Below, piece by piece: positions 44,306-52,507 of a stretch of 64,000 nucleotides of DNA. This DNA is from Motilibacter rhizosphaerae. GTDB taxonomy: Bacteria; Actinomycetota; Actinomycetes; Motilibacterales; Motilibacteraceae. Under the pieces are notes generated by a model. The model did no database searches, was not told where the DNA came from, and saw nothing but the letters and a program-made list of their open reading frames with translations. The stretch covers positions 248,001 to 312,000 of the forward strand of contig NZ_SGXD01000002.1 of assembly GCF_004216915.1 (NCBI RefSeq), written 5' to 3'. The position numbers and the translations under genes are program-made. Numbering within the stretch: the first letter of the stretch is position 1; each line of letters begins with the position of its first letter.

Positions 44306-45547
44306 GTGGGTGGTGCGCACGCGCACTCGGGGGGTCGTCGGCGGGCGGCGCCCCCGCCCGCCCGCGCCGTCCTCCTGCTCGTCGCGGTGCTCGTCCCGCT
44401 GGCGGGCCTCACCGTGGCGGGGCTCGTCCACCTGTGGCCGCGGGCGGACCCCGCGACGTACCTCCCTGCGGCAGGCAAGTACGCCGCTGACGGGGTCACG
44501 ACGGTCAGCGGCACGGTCACCGACGTCGAGCCGTACGTCTGCACCGTCGGGGTGGAGGGGGACGACGCCGCCACCCGCACGGTCGTGTGCGCCCACCTCG
44601 TCGTGCGGCTGACCTCCGGTCCCGAGAAGGGGAGGACGGCCCCGGTCGACGCGACCAACCAGACGGTCGACGCGGGGGTGTCCGCGGGGACCCGGATCCA
44701 GCTGCTCCGCCTGCCGGCGGACCAGGTCACGACGCACGCGACCTACACGTTCGGCGACTTCACCCGCGGGACTCCCCTCGTCGTGCTCGCCGCGGTCTTC
44801 GCCGTCCTCGTCGTGGCGGTGGCGCGGCTGCGCGGGCTGCTCGCCCTGGCCGGGCTCGTGCTCGCGTTCGGGCTGGTCGTCGAGTTCGTGCTGCCGGCCG
44901 TCCTCATCGGGCGCGACCCGCTGCTCGTCGGCGTGGTGGCCTCCGCCGCCATCGTGTTCGTGGTGCTCTACCTCGCCCACGGGATCAGCGTGCGCACGAG
45001 CACGGCGCTGGTCGGCACGCTGTTCGGGCTGGGCGCCGCCGCCGGGCTCGCCCGGGTCGCCGTGCATGCGGCGCACCTGACCGGCGTCAGCTCCGACGAC
45101 GACCTCACCGTGGGCGCGCTTGCCGGGAACGTCCACCTCCCAGGCCTGCTGCTCTGCGGCATCGTCATCGGGACGCTGGGCGTGCTCAACGACGTCACGG
45201 TGACGCAGGCCTCGGCCGTCTGGGAGCTGCACGAGATCGCGCCGGGGACGTCGGCGGCGCGGCTGTTCGCCGGCGGGATGCGCATCGGGCGCGACCACAT
45301 CGCCTCGACGGTCTACACGATCGCCTTCGCGTACGCCGGGGCGAGCCTCCCGGTCCTCCTCCTCATCGAGCTCTACCAGCGCCCGCTGGCGCAGACGCTC
45401 ACCAGCAGCGCGCTCGCGCAGGAGATCGTGAGCACGCTCGTGGGCGCGGTCAGCCTCGTGCTCGCGGTCCCGCTGACGACAGCGGTCGGCGTCCTGCTGG
45501 TGAAGGCGAGCGGGCGGCGCCCGGCTGCGGGCACCGCGGGCGACTGA
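44306..45547 (+). CDS. YibE/F family membrane protein
   Basis: A 413-residue polytopic protein. After one N-terminal helix there is an external domain (about 55-155, with VSGTVTDVEPYVCTV), then about seven helices. Conserved YibE/F features are GIVIGTLGVLNDVTVTQ and MRIGRDHIASTVYTIAFAYAG. The function of the family is unknown, with transport of peptides or metals suggested for relatives. GTG at 44306 has GGAGG upstream. It converges on the Zur-type gene with a nine-base gap. Confidence 0.92.
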   Translation: MGGAHAHSGGRRRAAPPPARAVLLLVAVLVPLAGLTVAGLVHLWPRADPATYLPAAGKYAADGVTTVSGTVTDVEPYVCTVGVEGDDAATRTVVCAHLVVRLTSGPEKGRTAPVDATNQTVDAGVSAGTRIQLLRLPADQVTTHATYTFGDFTRGTPLVVLAAVFAVLVVAVARLRGLLALAGLVLAFGLVVEFVLPAVLIGRDPLLVGVVASAAIVFVVLYLAHGISVRTSTALVGTLFGLGAAAGLARVAVHAAHLTGVSSDDDLTVGALAGNVHLPGLLLCGIVIGTLGVLNDVTVTQASAVWELHEIAPGTSAARLFAGGMRIGRDHIASTVYTIAFAYAGASLPVLLLIELYQRPLAQTLTSSALAQEIVSTLVGAVSLVLAVPLTTAVGVLLVKASGRRPAAGTAGD

Positions 45548-45556
45548 CGCCACCGC

Positions 45557-45967
45557 TCAGCGGGAGGAGCACTCCGCGCAGGTCCCGAAGATCTCCAGCG
45601 TGTGCGCCACGTCGGTGAAGCCGTGCTCGGCCGCGACCCGGTCGGCCCACCGCTCGACCGCCGGCCCGGCGACCTCGACGGTGCGCTGGCACTCCCGGCA
45701 CACCAGGTGGTGGTGGTGCTTCGGGCTGCACTGCCGGTAGAGCGCCTCGCCGTCCGGGCGCAGCAGGACGTCGACCTCTCCGCTCGCGGCGAGGGCCTGG
45801 AGCGCGCGGTAGACCGTGGCCAGCCCGACGGGCTCGCCGCTCGCACGGAGCTCGGCGTGGAGGTCCTGCGCGCTGCGGAACTCCGGGGTGCCGGCGAGCG
45901 CGGCCTCCACCGCCGCGCGCTGACGGGTCGAGCGCGGTCGTGTAGGGGGAAGGTCTCGGCTCACCAT
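45557..45967 (-). CDS. zur: Fur-family regulator, probably zinc uptake regulator Zur
   Basis: A 136-residue Fur-type repressor with the helix-turn-helix around PVGLATVYRALQALAASG and the metal-binding HHHHLVCRECQRTVEV. CREC and the C-terminal CAEC form the structural zinc site. It is encoded divergently from a zinc-type ABC transporter with a 19-bp palindrome between them, which favours Zur over Fur. In Actinobacteria, zinc-loaded Zur represses znuABC. Confidence 0.92.
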   Translation of the reverse strand: MVSRDLPPTRPRSTRQRAAVEAALAGTPEFRSAQDLHAELRASGEPVGLATVYRALQALAASGEVDVLLRPDGEALYRQCSPKHHHHLVCRECQRTVEVAGPAVERWADRVAAEHGFTDVAHTLEIFGTCAECSSR

Positions 45968-46004
45968 GGCCGGTCCAGTATGCCTCCGCGCTCGCCTCTA
46001 TGTG

Positions 46005-46026
46005 CATAATGAGAATCACTCTCATT
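46005..46026 (+). promoter_or_regulatory. Zur-like operator overlapping a -10 element
   Basis: AATGAGA (46008-46014) and TCTCATT (46020-46026) form a 7-bp inverted repeat with five bases between, similar to Zur boxes. CATAAT at 46005-46010 is a near-consensus -10 for the transporter genes, so bound Zur would block RNA polymerase. The region is strikingly AT-rich for this genome. Confidence 0.65.
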
Positions 46027-46059
46027 CTCAACGTGCCGCGAGGAGTGGACGGACCCACC

Positions 46060-46989
46060 ATGACGACCAGGAGCCCCTCATGGGCAGCAGTTCCGGTGGT
46101 GCTGGCGGCGCTGCTCGCTTGCGCCTCGTGCGCGAGCAGCGGCGCAGCGAGCGGTGCCACCCCCGCCGCTGACGGTGGGCCCGTGCGCGTCGTGGCGTCG
46201 ACCAACGTGTGGGGCGACGTCGTGCGGCAGGTGGCCGGAGACCGAGCCAGCGTGGTCTCGCTCATCAGCGACCCGGACCAGGACCCGCACTCCTACGAGG
46301 CCGACGCGAAGGTCCAGCTTGCCCTCGCCAAGGCGCAGGTCGTGGTCGAGAACGGCGGCGGCTACGACGACTTCGTGCGGCAAATGCTCGCCTCGGCGGG
46401 CGGGTCCAGGCGTGTCATCGACGCGGTCGAGGTCTCGGGGAAGACAGCGCCGCCGGGCGGGGAGCTCAACGAGCACGTCTGGTACGACCTCCCCACGGTC
46501 GAGGAGGTCGCGACCGCCGTCGCCACCGCGCTGAGCGCCACCGACCCGGCAGGCGCCACGGCGTACCAGCAGGGCGCGACGCGGTTCATCGGCCGCCTCC
46601 ACGACCTCGAGCAGCGCGACCGGGAGATCGGGCAGGCCCACGCCGGCGAGGGCGTCGGCATCACCGAGCCGGTCCCTGGCTACCTGCTCGCCGCCACCGG
46701 GCTGGTCGACCGGACCCCGCACGCGTTCAGCGAGGCGGTCGAGGAGGGCACCGACGTCTCTCCCGCGGTGCTGCACGAGACCCTCGAGCTCTACTCCCGC
46801 AAGCGGGTCGCCGTGCTCGTGTACAACGCGCAGACCACGGGGACCACGACGGAGCGGGTCCTGGCGGCCGCGAGGTCCGCGGGCGTCCCGGTCGTCCCCG
46901 TGACCGAGACACTGCCGGCAGGGCAGGACTTCCTGACCTGGATGGGCGAGACCGTGTCCCGACTCGGACACGCCCTGGACGGGACGTGA
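46060..46989 (+). CDS. znuA: Zinc ABC transporter substrate-binding lipoprotein
   Basis: A 309-residue cluster A-I metal-binding protein. A signal peptide ends in the lipobox LLAC, so the mature protein is lipid-anchored. Metal-ligand histidines are visible in DPDQDPHSYEADA and ELNEHVWYDLPTV, and KAQVVVENGGGYDDF is conserved. It lacks the usual His-rich loop of many ZnuA proteins. ATG at 46060 has GAGGAG upstream; an upstream GTG would include the operator. First gene of a three-gene operon with overlapping frames. Confidence 0.9.
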   Translation: MTTRSPSWAAVPVVLAALLACASCASSGAASGATPAADGGPVRVVASTNVWGDVVRQVAGDRASVVSLISDPDQDPHSYEADAKVQLALAKAQVVVENGGGYDDFVRQMLASAGGSRRVIDAVEVSGKTAPPGGELNEHVWYDLPTVEEVATAVATALSATDPAGATAYQQGATRFIGRLHDLEQRDREIGQAHAGEGVGITEPVPGYLLAATGLVDRTPHAFSEAVEEGTDVSPAVLHETLELYSRKRVAVLVYNAQTTGTTTERVLAAARSAGVPVVPVTETLPAGQDFLTWMGETVSRLGHALDGT

Positions 46990-47810
46990 GCGCAGTCCTG
47001 GAGCTGCGGGACGCCGCGCTCTCCTACGGCCGGCACCACCTGTGGCGCGGCCTCGACCTGGCCCTCGGCGCCGGCGAGCTCGTCGCGGTGCTCGGCCCCA
47101 ACGGCTCCGGGAAGACCAGCCTGCTCAGGGTCGTCCTCGGCCTCGAGCCGCTCACCGGCGGGAGCGCCCTGGTCGCCGGGCGGCCCGTACGCCGTGGCGC
47201 GCCGGACGTCGGGTACGTGCCGCAGCAGCGGGCGTTCGACGCGACCTCGCCGCTGCGCGCCCGCGATCTCGTGGGGCTCGGGATCGACGGCCACCGCTGG
47301 GGCACCGGGCTCCCGAGCCGCCGGCGCCGGGCCCGCGTCGACGAGCTCCTCGCGTCGGTCGGCGCCTCGGCGTACGCCGACGTCCCCGTCGGCCTGCTCT
47401 CCGGCGGGGAGCAGCAGCGCCTGCGGATCGCGCAGGCGCTCGCCGACGACCCGCGCCTGCTGCTCTGCGACGAGCCGCTGCTCTCCCTGGACATCCCTGC
47501 GCAGCGCGCGATGGGCGCCCTCATCGACTCCCGGCGCCGCGAGGCGGGCACCGGGGTGCTGTTCGTCACCCACGAGATCAACCCCGTGCTCGACATGGTC
47601 GACCGGGTGCTCTACCTCATCGACGGCGCCTTCCGGCTCGGGACGCCCGACGAGGTCATGACGAGCCGCACCCTCAGCGAGCTCTACCGCTCTCCAGTCG
47701 AGGTCGTCCGCTCCGGTGGACGGCTCGTGGTGCTCGGGGCGCACGAGCGCTCCGTCGCGTACGACGACCACCACCACCTCGCACCGCCCGCCCTGCGGAG
47801 GACCTCGTGA
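46986..47810 (+). CDS. znuC: Metal ABC transporter ATP-binding protein
   Basis: A 274-residue ABC ATPase. Walker A is GPNGSGKTS, the signature is LLSGGEQQRLRIA, Walker B LLLCDEPLLSLD (the usual DEPTxxLD has Leu in place of Thr), and the switch histidine is in FVTHEIN. A C-terminal DDHHHL cluster could bind metal. GTG at 46986 overlaps the znuA stop (GTGA). Confidence 0.93.
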   Translation: MSAVLELRDAALSYGRHHLWRGLDLALGAGELVAVLGPNGSGKTSLLRVVLGLEPLTGGSALVAGRPVRRGAPDVGYVPQQRAFDATSPLRARDLVGLGIDGHRWGTGLPSRRRRARVDELLASVGASAYADVPVGLLSGGEQQRLRIAQALADDPRLLLCDEPLLSLDIPAQRAMGALIDSRRREAGTGVLFVTHEINPVLDMVDRVLYLIDGAFRLGTPDEVMTSRTLSELYRSPVEVVRSGGRLVVLGAHERSVAYDDHHHLAPPALRRTS

Positions 47811-48694
47811 CGCACGTGCAGCTCTCGGACGTGGTCGACTTCCGCGACTACTTCGAGCTCCTCCCCCTCGTACGGAACTCCCTCCTGGCGGGCGCCGTCC
47901 TCGGCCTGCTCGGCGGGCTCGTCGGCACCTTCGTCATTGCGCGCGACCTCCCCTTCGCCGTCCACGGGATCGCCGAGCTCTCCTTCGCCGGCGCCTCAGG
48001 GGCCCTGCTGCTCGGCGTCAGCGTCACGACGGGCTCGATCATCGGCTCGCTCGCCGCCGCGCTCGTCCTCGGGATGCTCGGCGTCCGGGCGCGGGACCGG
48101 AACTCCGCGATCGGCGTGCTCATGCCGTTCGGCCTGGGGCTCGGAGTGCTGTTCCTCTCGCTCTACAAGGGCAGGGCCGCCAACAAGTTCGGCCTGCTGA
48201 CCGGGCAGATCGTCGCGGTCGACAGCACGCAGCTCGGCGCGCTGCTCGTGACGGCCGCCGTCGTGCTCGTCGCGCTCCTCGTCGTGTGGCGACCCCTGCT
48301 GTTCGCCAGCGTCGACCCCGACGTCGCCGCTGCCCGCGGGGTGCCCGTCCGCGCACTCGGGCCGGTGTTCATGCTGCTGCTCGGCCTGTCCGTCGCGCTC
48401 GCCGTGCAGGTCGTCGGGGCCCTGCTCGTCCTCTCGCTGCTCGTGACGCCCGCGGCCGCCGCCATGCGGGTCACGGCGTCTCCGCTCCGGGTCCCGCTGC
48501 TGAGCGTCGCCTTCGCCGTCATCTCGGTGGTCGGCGGCATCCTCGTCGCCCTCGGCACGAGCGTCCCGATCAGCCCGTACGTCACGACGATCTCGTTCGC
48601 GCTCTACCTCGCCTGCCGCGCGCTCGGCGCGGTCCGGCTCCGTCGCGGGTGGGGCGGGCGGCGTACGGATCCCTCGGCGCTCCCCGCGCACTAG
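47807..48694 (+). CDS. znuB: Metal ABC transporter permease
   Basis: A 295-residue ABC-3 family permease with about eight transmembrane helices. DLPFAVHGIAELSFAGASGALLLG is the conserved region near the second helix, and VGALLVLSLLVTPAAAAM is the family's hallmark segment. GTG at 47807 overlaps the znuC stop, completing a coupled operon. The stop codon shares CTAG (48691-48694) with the convergent tetR gene. Confidence 0.94.
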   Translation: MTHVQLSDVVDFRDYFELLPLVRNSLLAGAVLGLLGGLVGTFVIARDLPFAVHGIAELSFAGASGALLLGVSVTTGSIIGSLAAALVLGMLGVRARDRNSAIGVLMPFGLGLGVLFLSLYKGRAANKFGLLTGQIVAVDSTQLGALLVTAAVVLVALLVVWRPLLFASVDPDVAAARGVPVRALGPVFMLLLGLSVALAVQVVGALLVLSLLVTPAAAAMRVTASPLRVPLLSVAFAVISVVGGILVALGTSVPISPYVTTISFALYLACRALGAVRLRRGWGGRRTDPSALPAH

Positions 48695-49272
48695 CCCATC
48701 GGCTCGGGCGGCGAGGACGCGACCGCGAGCCGCGCGAGGCGCCGCGCGAAGGCCCGGTCCAGCGCTCCGTGGCCGACCAGCAAGCGGTACCACATCGCCC
48801 CGAAGAGCATGTCCACCAGCGCATCCAGGTCCGCTCCGCGACGGCCGGAGCCCTCGGCAAGCAGCTCGCGGAGCACGGCCCGGCGCGGCTCGACGAGCCG
48901 CCCGCGGAAGACCTCCGCGAACTCCGCGTCGAACTGCGCGCGCGCCATGAGCGCACGGAGCACGGGACCCGTCGACGTCTCCAGCGAGGCGAAGGAGGTC
49001 GCCAGGAACGTCGCCAGTCGGCGCTCCGGCGTACCCGTGCCGGGGCTGACATCGGTGGCCGCGCGCTCCACCAGCGCGTCGAGGACGACGGCCCACTTCG
49101 AGGGCCACCAGCGGTAGATCGTCTGCTTCCCCACGCCGGCGCGAGCCGCGATGGCGTCGACGGTGAGGCCGTCCAGATCAGCGGCGGCGAGGGCGAGCGC
49201 CGCATCGAGGATGTCCTGGCGCGCCTGCTCGTTGCGCACCCGGCCAGTGGCCGCCCTCCTCGTATCCTGCAC
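48691..49272 (-). CDS. TetR family transcriptional regulator
   Basis: A 193-residue TetR protein. The N-terminal DNA-binding domain reads ILDAALALAAADLDGLTVDAIAARAGVGKQTIYRWW in spirit, with recognition part GVGKQTIYRWWPSK at about residues 46-59. The C-terminal ligand domain resembles the TetR_C_16-like type. It faces the SDR gene, and two copies of CGAGACGTCTCG lie between the genes. GTG at 49272 has TATGCT six bases upstream (leaderless). Probably an autorepressor that also controls the SDR gene. Confidence 0.93.
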   Translation of the reverse strand: MQDTRRAATGRVRNEQARQDILDAALALAAADLDGLTVDAIAARAGVGKQTIYRWWPSKWAVVLDALVERAATDVSPGTGTPERRLATFLATSFASLETSTGPVLRALMARAQFDAEFAEVFRGRLVEPRRAVLRELLAEGSGRRGADLDALVDMLFGAMWYRLLVGHGALDRAFARRLARLAVASSPPEPMG

Positions 49273-49278
49273 GGCGGA

Positions 49279-49284
49279 AGCATA
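49279..49284 (-). promoter_or_regulatory. Leaderless -10 element of tetR
   Basis: TATGCT on the minus strand ends six bases before the GTG at 49272. Confidence 0.5.
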
Positions 49285-49291
49285 GTCCCTT

Positions 49292-49339
49292 GACGAGACG
49301 TCTCGTCTCGGCCGAGCATTGGCGAGACGAGACGTCTCG
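49292..49339. promoter_or_regulatory. Two palindromic TetR operators
   Basis: GACGAGACGTCTCGTC (49292-49307) is a perfect 16-bp palindrome; its core CGAGACGTCTCG recurs at 49328-49339, 34 bases on. The first copy overlaps a TTGACG -35-like hexamer (49290-49295) and lies eight bases behind the tetR -10 element; the second lies just before the SDR ribosome binding site. Confidence 0.7.
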
Positions 49340-49355
49340 GTAGAGGAGAACGAAG

Positions 49356-50069
49356 ATGACCGTACGGGACCAGCGGGTCGTCGTGGTCGGTGGCACGTCG
49401 GGCATCGGGCTCGCCACGGCCGCCCTGCTGCACGAGCAGGGCGCCTCGGTCGTCGTCACCGGTCGCGACCCCGAGCGGCTCGCCTCAGCCGCAGCGCAGG
49501 GACTGCAGCCCGAGCGGGTCGACAGCACGCGGCGCGCGGAGCTCGACGCGCTCTTCGCCCGTGTCGCTCCCGTCGACCACCTCGTGGTGTGTGTCAGCGG
49601 GGGCGAGGGGGCTGGTCCGCTGGCGTCCCTCGACCTCGATGCGGTGCGCCGCGCCCTGGAGGCGAAGACCCTCGCGCAGCTCGAGACCCTGCAGGCCGCC
49701 CTCCCTCACCTCGCACCCAGCGCCTCCGTCACCCTGGTGACGGCAGCCAGCGCGCAGGCCGCGCTGCCCGGCACCGCAGGGTTGGCTGTCGTCAACGGAG
49801 CGCTCGAGGCGGCCGTCCCGCCGCTCGCCGCGGAGCTCGGGCCCGTCCGGGTGAACGCGGTCAGCCCCGGCGTCGTCGAGACCCCTTGGTGGGAGGGCGT
49901 CCCCGCGGAGGTGCGCGACGGGTAATTCACCACTCTCGCGGAGAAGTCACCCGTACGCCGCATCGGCCAGCCCGCCGACATCGCGAGAGCAGTGGCGATG
50001 CTCGTCGGCAACGGCTTCGTCACCGGCCAGGTCCTCGTGGTCGACGGCGGGGTCTCGCTGGCGCAGTAG
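49356..50069 (+). pseudogene. Short-chain dehydrogenase interrupted by an in-frame TAA
   Basis: The frame encodes a classical SDR of 237 codons from ATG 49356 (GAGGAG upstream) to TAG 50069. The NAD motif is VVGGTSGIGLATA and the C-terminal end VTGQVLVVDGGVSLAQ is intact. A TAA at 49923-49925 interrupts it after VPAEVRDG; the next codons FTTLAEKSPVRRIGQPADIA continue the family without a frameshift. Homologues usually have tyrosine or a similar residue there, so TAC to TAA is a likely single change. The active-site YxxxK is also degenerate (the ALPGTAGLAVVNGA region lacks it). Without readthrough the product is 189 residues. Confidence 0.8.
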
Positions 50070-50124
50070 GGCTGAGACCCCGATGTCCTGGCGCACCGGT
50101 GCGGTGCGGGGCCAGGATGCCGCC

Positions 50125-50457
50125 ATGCCCTCCAGCTCGCTCTGGTCCCTGTGGTCGCAGGACTCGGTGCTGTCCATCGGCTCCCGCGGCAGCGTGCTCT
50201 CGGTGGGGAGCCTGGGCTCGGTGCTGTCGGTCGGCAGCGTCGGGTCGGCCGGCTCGGTGCTCTCCGTCGGCTCCGCGCTGTCCGTCGGCTCCGCCCTCTC
50301 CTGGCAGTCGCGGTGGTCGCTGATGTCCAGCCGGTCGTGGGGCGGGACGCTCGCCGCGGGCGAGCGTGGCCGCGGCCGGCTCGCCCCGCCCGCGCTCCTG
50401 GCGGCCGGAGCGGCCCTGGCGTGGGCGCAGTACCTCAGGGAGCGCCGGCACCGCTGA
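50125..50457 (+). CDS. Ser/Val/Leu/Gly-repeat membrane-anchored protein
   Basis: A 110-residue protein of odd composition. Residues 10 to about 60 are a run of short repeats of the SVLSVGS kind (SVLSIGS, SVLSVGS, ALSVGS), starting with WSLWSQ and ending with WQSRWSLMS. A basic segment and one C-terminal transmembrane helix (PALLAAGAALAWAQYL) follow. The alternation of small and aliphatic residues suggests a beta-solenoid or beta-roll. No signal peptide is seen. No family name is recognised. The antisense frame is also open but is Pro/Thr/Glu-rich and less likely. Confidence 0.68.
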   Translation: MPSSSLWSLWSQDSVLSIGSRGSVLSVGSLGSVLSVGSVGSAGSVLSVGSALSVGSALSWQSRWSLMSSRSWGGTLAAGERGRGRLAPPALLAAGAALAWAQYLRERRHR

Positions 50458-50557
50458 CCTGCCGAGCCGGCCCCTGCCCGCAGGCCTGGGTGCGTGGCAC
50501 GATGGGTACCAGTCCGGGGACGCGACCGAGCGCCTCGAGATCGCAAGGAGCGCCGTC

Positions 50558-51397
50558 ATGGCGAACGACCCCGTCCTGCCCCCCGTCGCCCGGGTCTCCG
50601 GGCGCCGCATCACGATCCGCGACCTCCAGGCGGCCAAGGACGCCGGGGAGCGCTGGGCGACGCTCACCGCGTACGACGCGCTCACCGCCGGCGTCTTCGA
50701 CGGCGCCGGCATCCCCGTGCTCCTGGTGGGCGACAGCGCCGGCAACGTCGTGCTCGGCCACGCGACGACGCTGCCGGTGACGGTCGACGAGCTCGTCTCG
50801 ATGTCCGCCGCCGTCGTCCGCGGCACGCGGCGCAGCCTCGTCGTGGCGGACCTGCCCTTCGGCTCCTACCAGGCGGGTCCGGCGCAGGCGCTGGAGACCG
50901 CGGCGCGCTTCCTCAAGGAGGCGCAGGTCCACGCGGTGAAGTTCGAGGGCGGCACCCAGGTCGTGCCGCAGGTGCACGCGCTCGTCGAGGCCGGTGTCCC
51001 GGTCATGGGCCACCTCGGCCTGACGCCGCAGTCGGTCAACCAGCTCGGCGGCTTCCGCGTGCAGGGCCGCGGCGACGACGGGGAGCGGCTGCTCGACGCG
51101 GCCGTCGCGCTCGAGGAGGCCGGCGCGTTCGCCGTCGTCCTCGAGGCCGTACCCGCCGATCTCGCCGAGCGCGTCTCGAAGACGCTGCGGATCCCGACGG
51201 TCGGCATCGGTGCCGGGGCCGGCACCGATGCGCAGGTGCTGGTGTGGCAGGACATGGCGGGCCTCTCGCCCGACCCCGTCCCGCGCTTCGTCAAGCGCTA
51301 CGCGGACCTCCGCGGCGTGCTCGACTCCGCCGCCCGGGCGTACGCCGCCGACGTCGCCAGCGGATCGTTCCCCACCGTGGAGCAGGCCTACGGCTGA
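50558..51397 (+). CDS. panB: 3-methyl-2-oxobutanoate hydroxymethyltransferase
   Basis: A 279-residue PanB, the first enzyme of pantothenate synthesis, adding a hydroxymethyl group from methylenetetrahydrofolate to 2-oxoisovalerate. Signatures are LLVGDSAGNVVLGHATTLPVT (metal-binding aspartate), VKFEGG, MGHLGLTPQSVNQLGGF and GIGAG. ATG at 50558 has AAGGAG upstream. No panC or panD is nearby. Its location near glnE matches the mycobacterial order. Confidence 0.96.
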   Translation: MANDPVLPPVARVSGRRITIRDLQAAKDAGERWATLTAYDALTAGVFDGAGIPVLLVGDSAGNVVLGHATTLPVTVDELVSMSAAVVRGTRRSLVVADLPFGSYQAGPAQALETAARFLKEAQVHAVKFEGGTQVVPQVHALVEAGVPVMGHLGLTPQSVNQLGGFRVQGRGDDGERLLDAAVALEEAGAFAVVLEAVPADLAERVSKTLRIPTVGIGAGAGTDAQVLVWQDMAGLSPDPVPRFVKRYADLRGVLDSAARAYAADVASGSFPTVEQAYG

Positions 51398-51426
51398 GGC
51401 CGCCTCAGTCGTCGTCCCAACCGGGG

Positions 51427-51600
51427 TCAGTCATCGTTCCAGCGGGGGTCCTTGTCCCAGGCCTCGGTCTTCTGCGCGGCCGACTCGAGCGCGTGCTGCG
51501 CCTGCTCGCGCGAGGGGTACGGGCCCATCCGGTCCGCGCCCTGGCACAGCTCGGTGTCCTCGACCGTGCCGTGCTTGAGGCAGTACCAGTACTCCGCCAC
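51427..51600 (-). CDS. Small conserved protein (57 residues)
   Basis: Starts GTG 51600 with GAGGAGG upstream. The protein begins AEYWYCLKHGTVED, continues ELCQGADRMGPYPSREQAQHAL and ends EAWDKDPRWNDD. The two cysteines, CLKH and the GPYPSREQA segment resemble a small SPOR-like actinobacterial protein that I have seen annotated as hypothetical. It is divergent from map by 55 bases. The short length and lack of a known function limit certainty, but ribosome binding site and composition support it. Confidence 0.75.
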   Translation of the reverse strand: MAEYWYCLKHGTVEDTELCQGADRMGPYPSREQAQHALESAAQKTEAWDKDPRWNDD

Positions 51601-51640
51601 GACCCCTCCTCGCTCCCACCGGCCCGGGCTGTCCGCGACC

Positions 51641-51646
51641 TAGGAT
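51641..51646 (+). promoter_or_regulatory. -10 element of map
   Basis: TAGGAT ends nine bases before the ATG at 51656; no ribosome binding site lies between. Confidence 0.4.
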
Positions 51647-51655
51647 CGAGCCATC

Positions 51656-52507
51656 ATGACGCTCGTCCCAGGGACCCTCTCCCCCCGCCGACCAGTGCCG
51701 ACGCACATCGCCCGCCCGGAGTACGTCGACCGGCCGGCGCCGGCGCCCTACCGCGGCTCCCACGTGCTCGACGCGCAGACGGTGGAGCGCGTACGCCGTG
51801 CCGGGCGGATCGCCGCCGACGCGATGGAGGCGGCCGCTGCGCGCATCCGGCCCGGAGTCACGACCGACGAGCTCGACGCGGTGTGCCACGACTACCTCGT
51901 GGCGCACGACGCGTACCCGTCGACGCTGGGCTACAAGGGGTTCCCCAAGTCCTGCTGCACCTCGGTCAACGAGGTCATCTGCCACGGGATCCCGGACTCG
52001 ACCGTGCTGCGCGACGGCGACATCGTCAACATCGACGTGACGGCGTACGTCGACGGGGTGCACGGCGACACCGACGCGACCTACCTCGTGGGCGACGTCG
52101 ACGAGGAGTCCCGCCTGCTGGTCGAGCGGACCCGCGAGGCGCTGGACCGGGCCATCCGCGCGGTGCGCCCCGGTCGCCCCGTCAACGTCATCGGCCGGGT
52201 CATCGAGTCCTACGCGCGGCGCTTCGGCTACGGCACGGTGCGCGACTTCACCGGCCACGGCGTGGGCCTCGGCTTCCACACGGGGCTCGTGATCCCGCAC
52301 TACGACGACCCGCGGGCCACCACGGTCATGGAGCCCGGCATGGTCTTCACGATCGAGCCGATGCTCACGCTCGGCACGATCGCCTGGGACATGTGGGCGG
52401 ACGGCTGGACCGTCGTGACCCGCGACCGCCGGCGCACCGCGCAGTTCGAGCACACCCTCGTCGTCACGGACGACGGGGCGGACGTCCTCACGCTCCCCTC
52501 GCCGTGA
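51656..52507 (+). CDS. map: Methionine aminopeptidase type 1c
   Basis: A 283-residue enzyme removing initiator methionine. Metal ligands appear in [32 protein letters not shown] and FEHTL. An N-terminal extension with [17 protein letters not shown] is the proline-rich ribosome-binding-like segment typical of actinobacterial MetAP1c. [12 protein letters not shown] motif lines the active site. The TGA stop (52505-52507) lies inside the first copy of the repeat array. Confidence 0.96.
   Translation: MTLVPGTLSPRRPVPTHIARPEYVDRPAPAPYRGSHVLDAQTVERVRRAGRIAADAMEAAAARIRPGVTTDELDAVCHDYLVAHDAYPSTLGYKGFPKSCCTSVNEVICHGIPDSTVLRDGDIVNIDVTAYVDGVHGDTDATYLVGDVDEESRLLVERTREALDRAIRAVRPGRPVNVIGRVIESYARRFGYGTVRDFTGHGVGLGFHTGLVIPHYDDPRATTVMEPGMVFTIEPMLTLGTIAWDMWADGWTVVTRDRRRTAQFEHTLVVTDDGADVLTLPSP

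Noticed and set aside
49926-50069. Separate small gene after the TAA in the SDR
   Set aside because: It has no start signal and continues the SDR fold in the same frame, so it is the broken gene's 3' part.
50083-50546. Pro/Thr/Glu-rich minus-strand protein opposite the SVLSVGS-repeat gene
   Set aside because: Both strands are open because of the repeat, but the plus frame has tryptophan caps and a C-terminal membrane helix, whereas the minus frame looks like a reverse-complement shadow.
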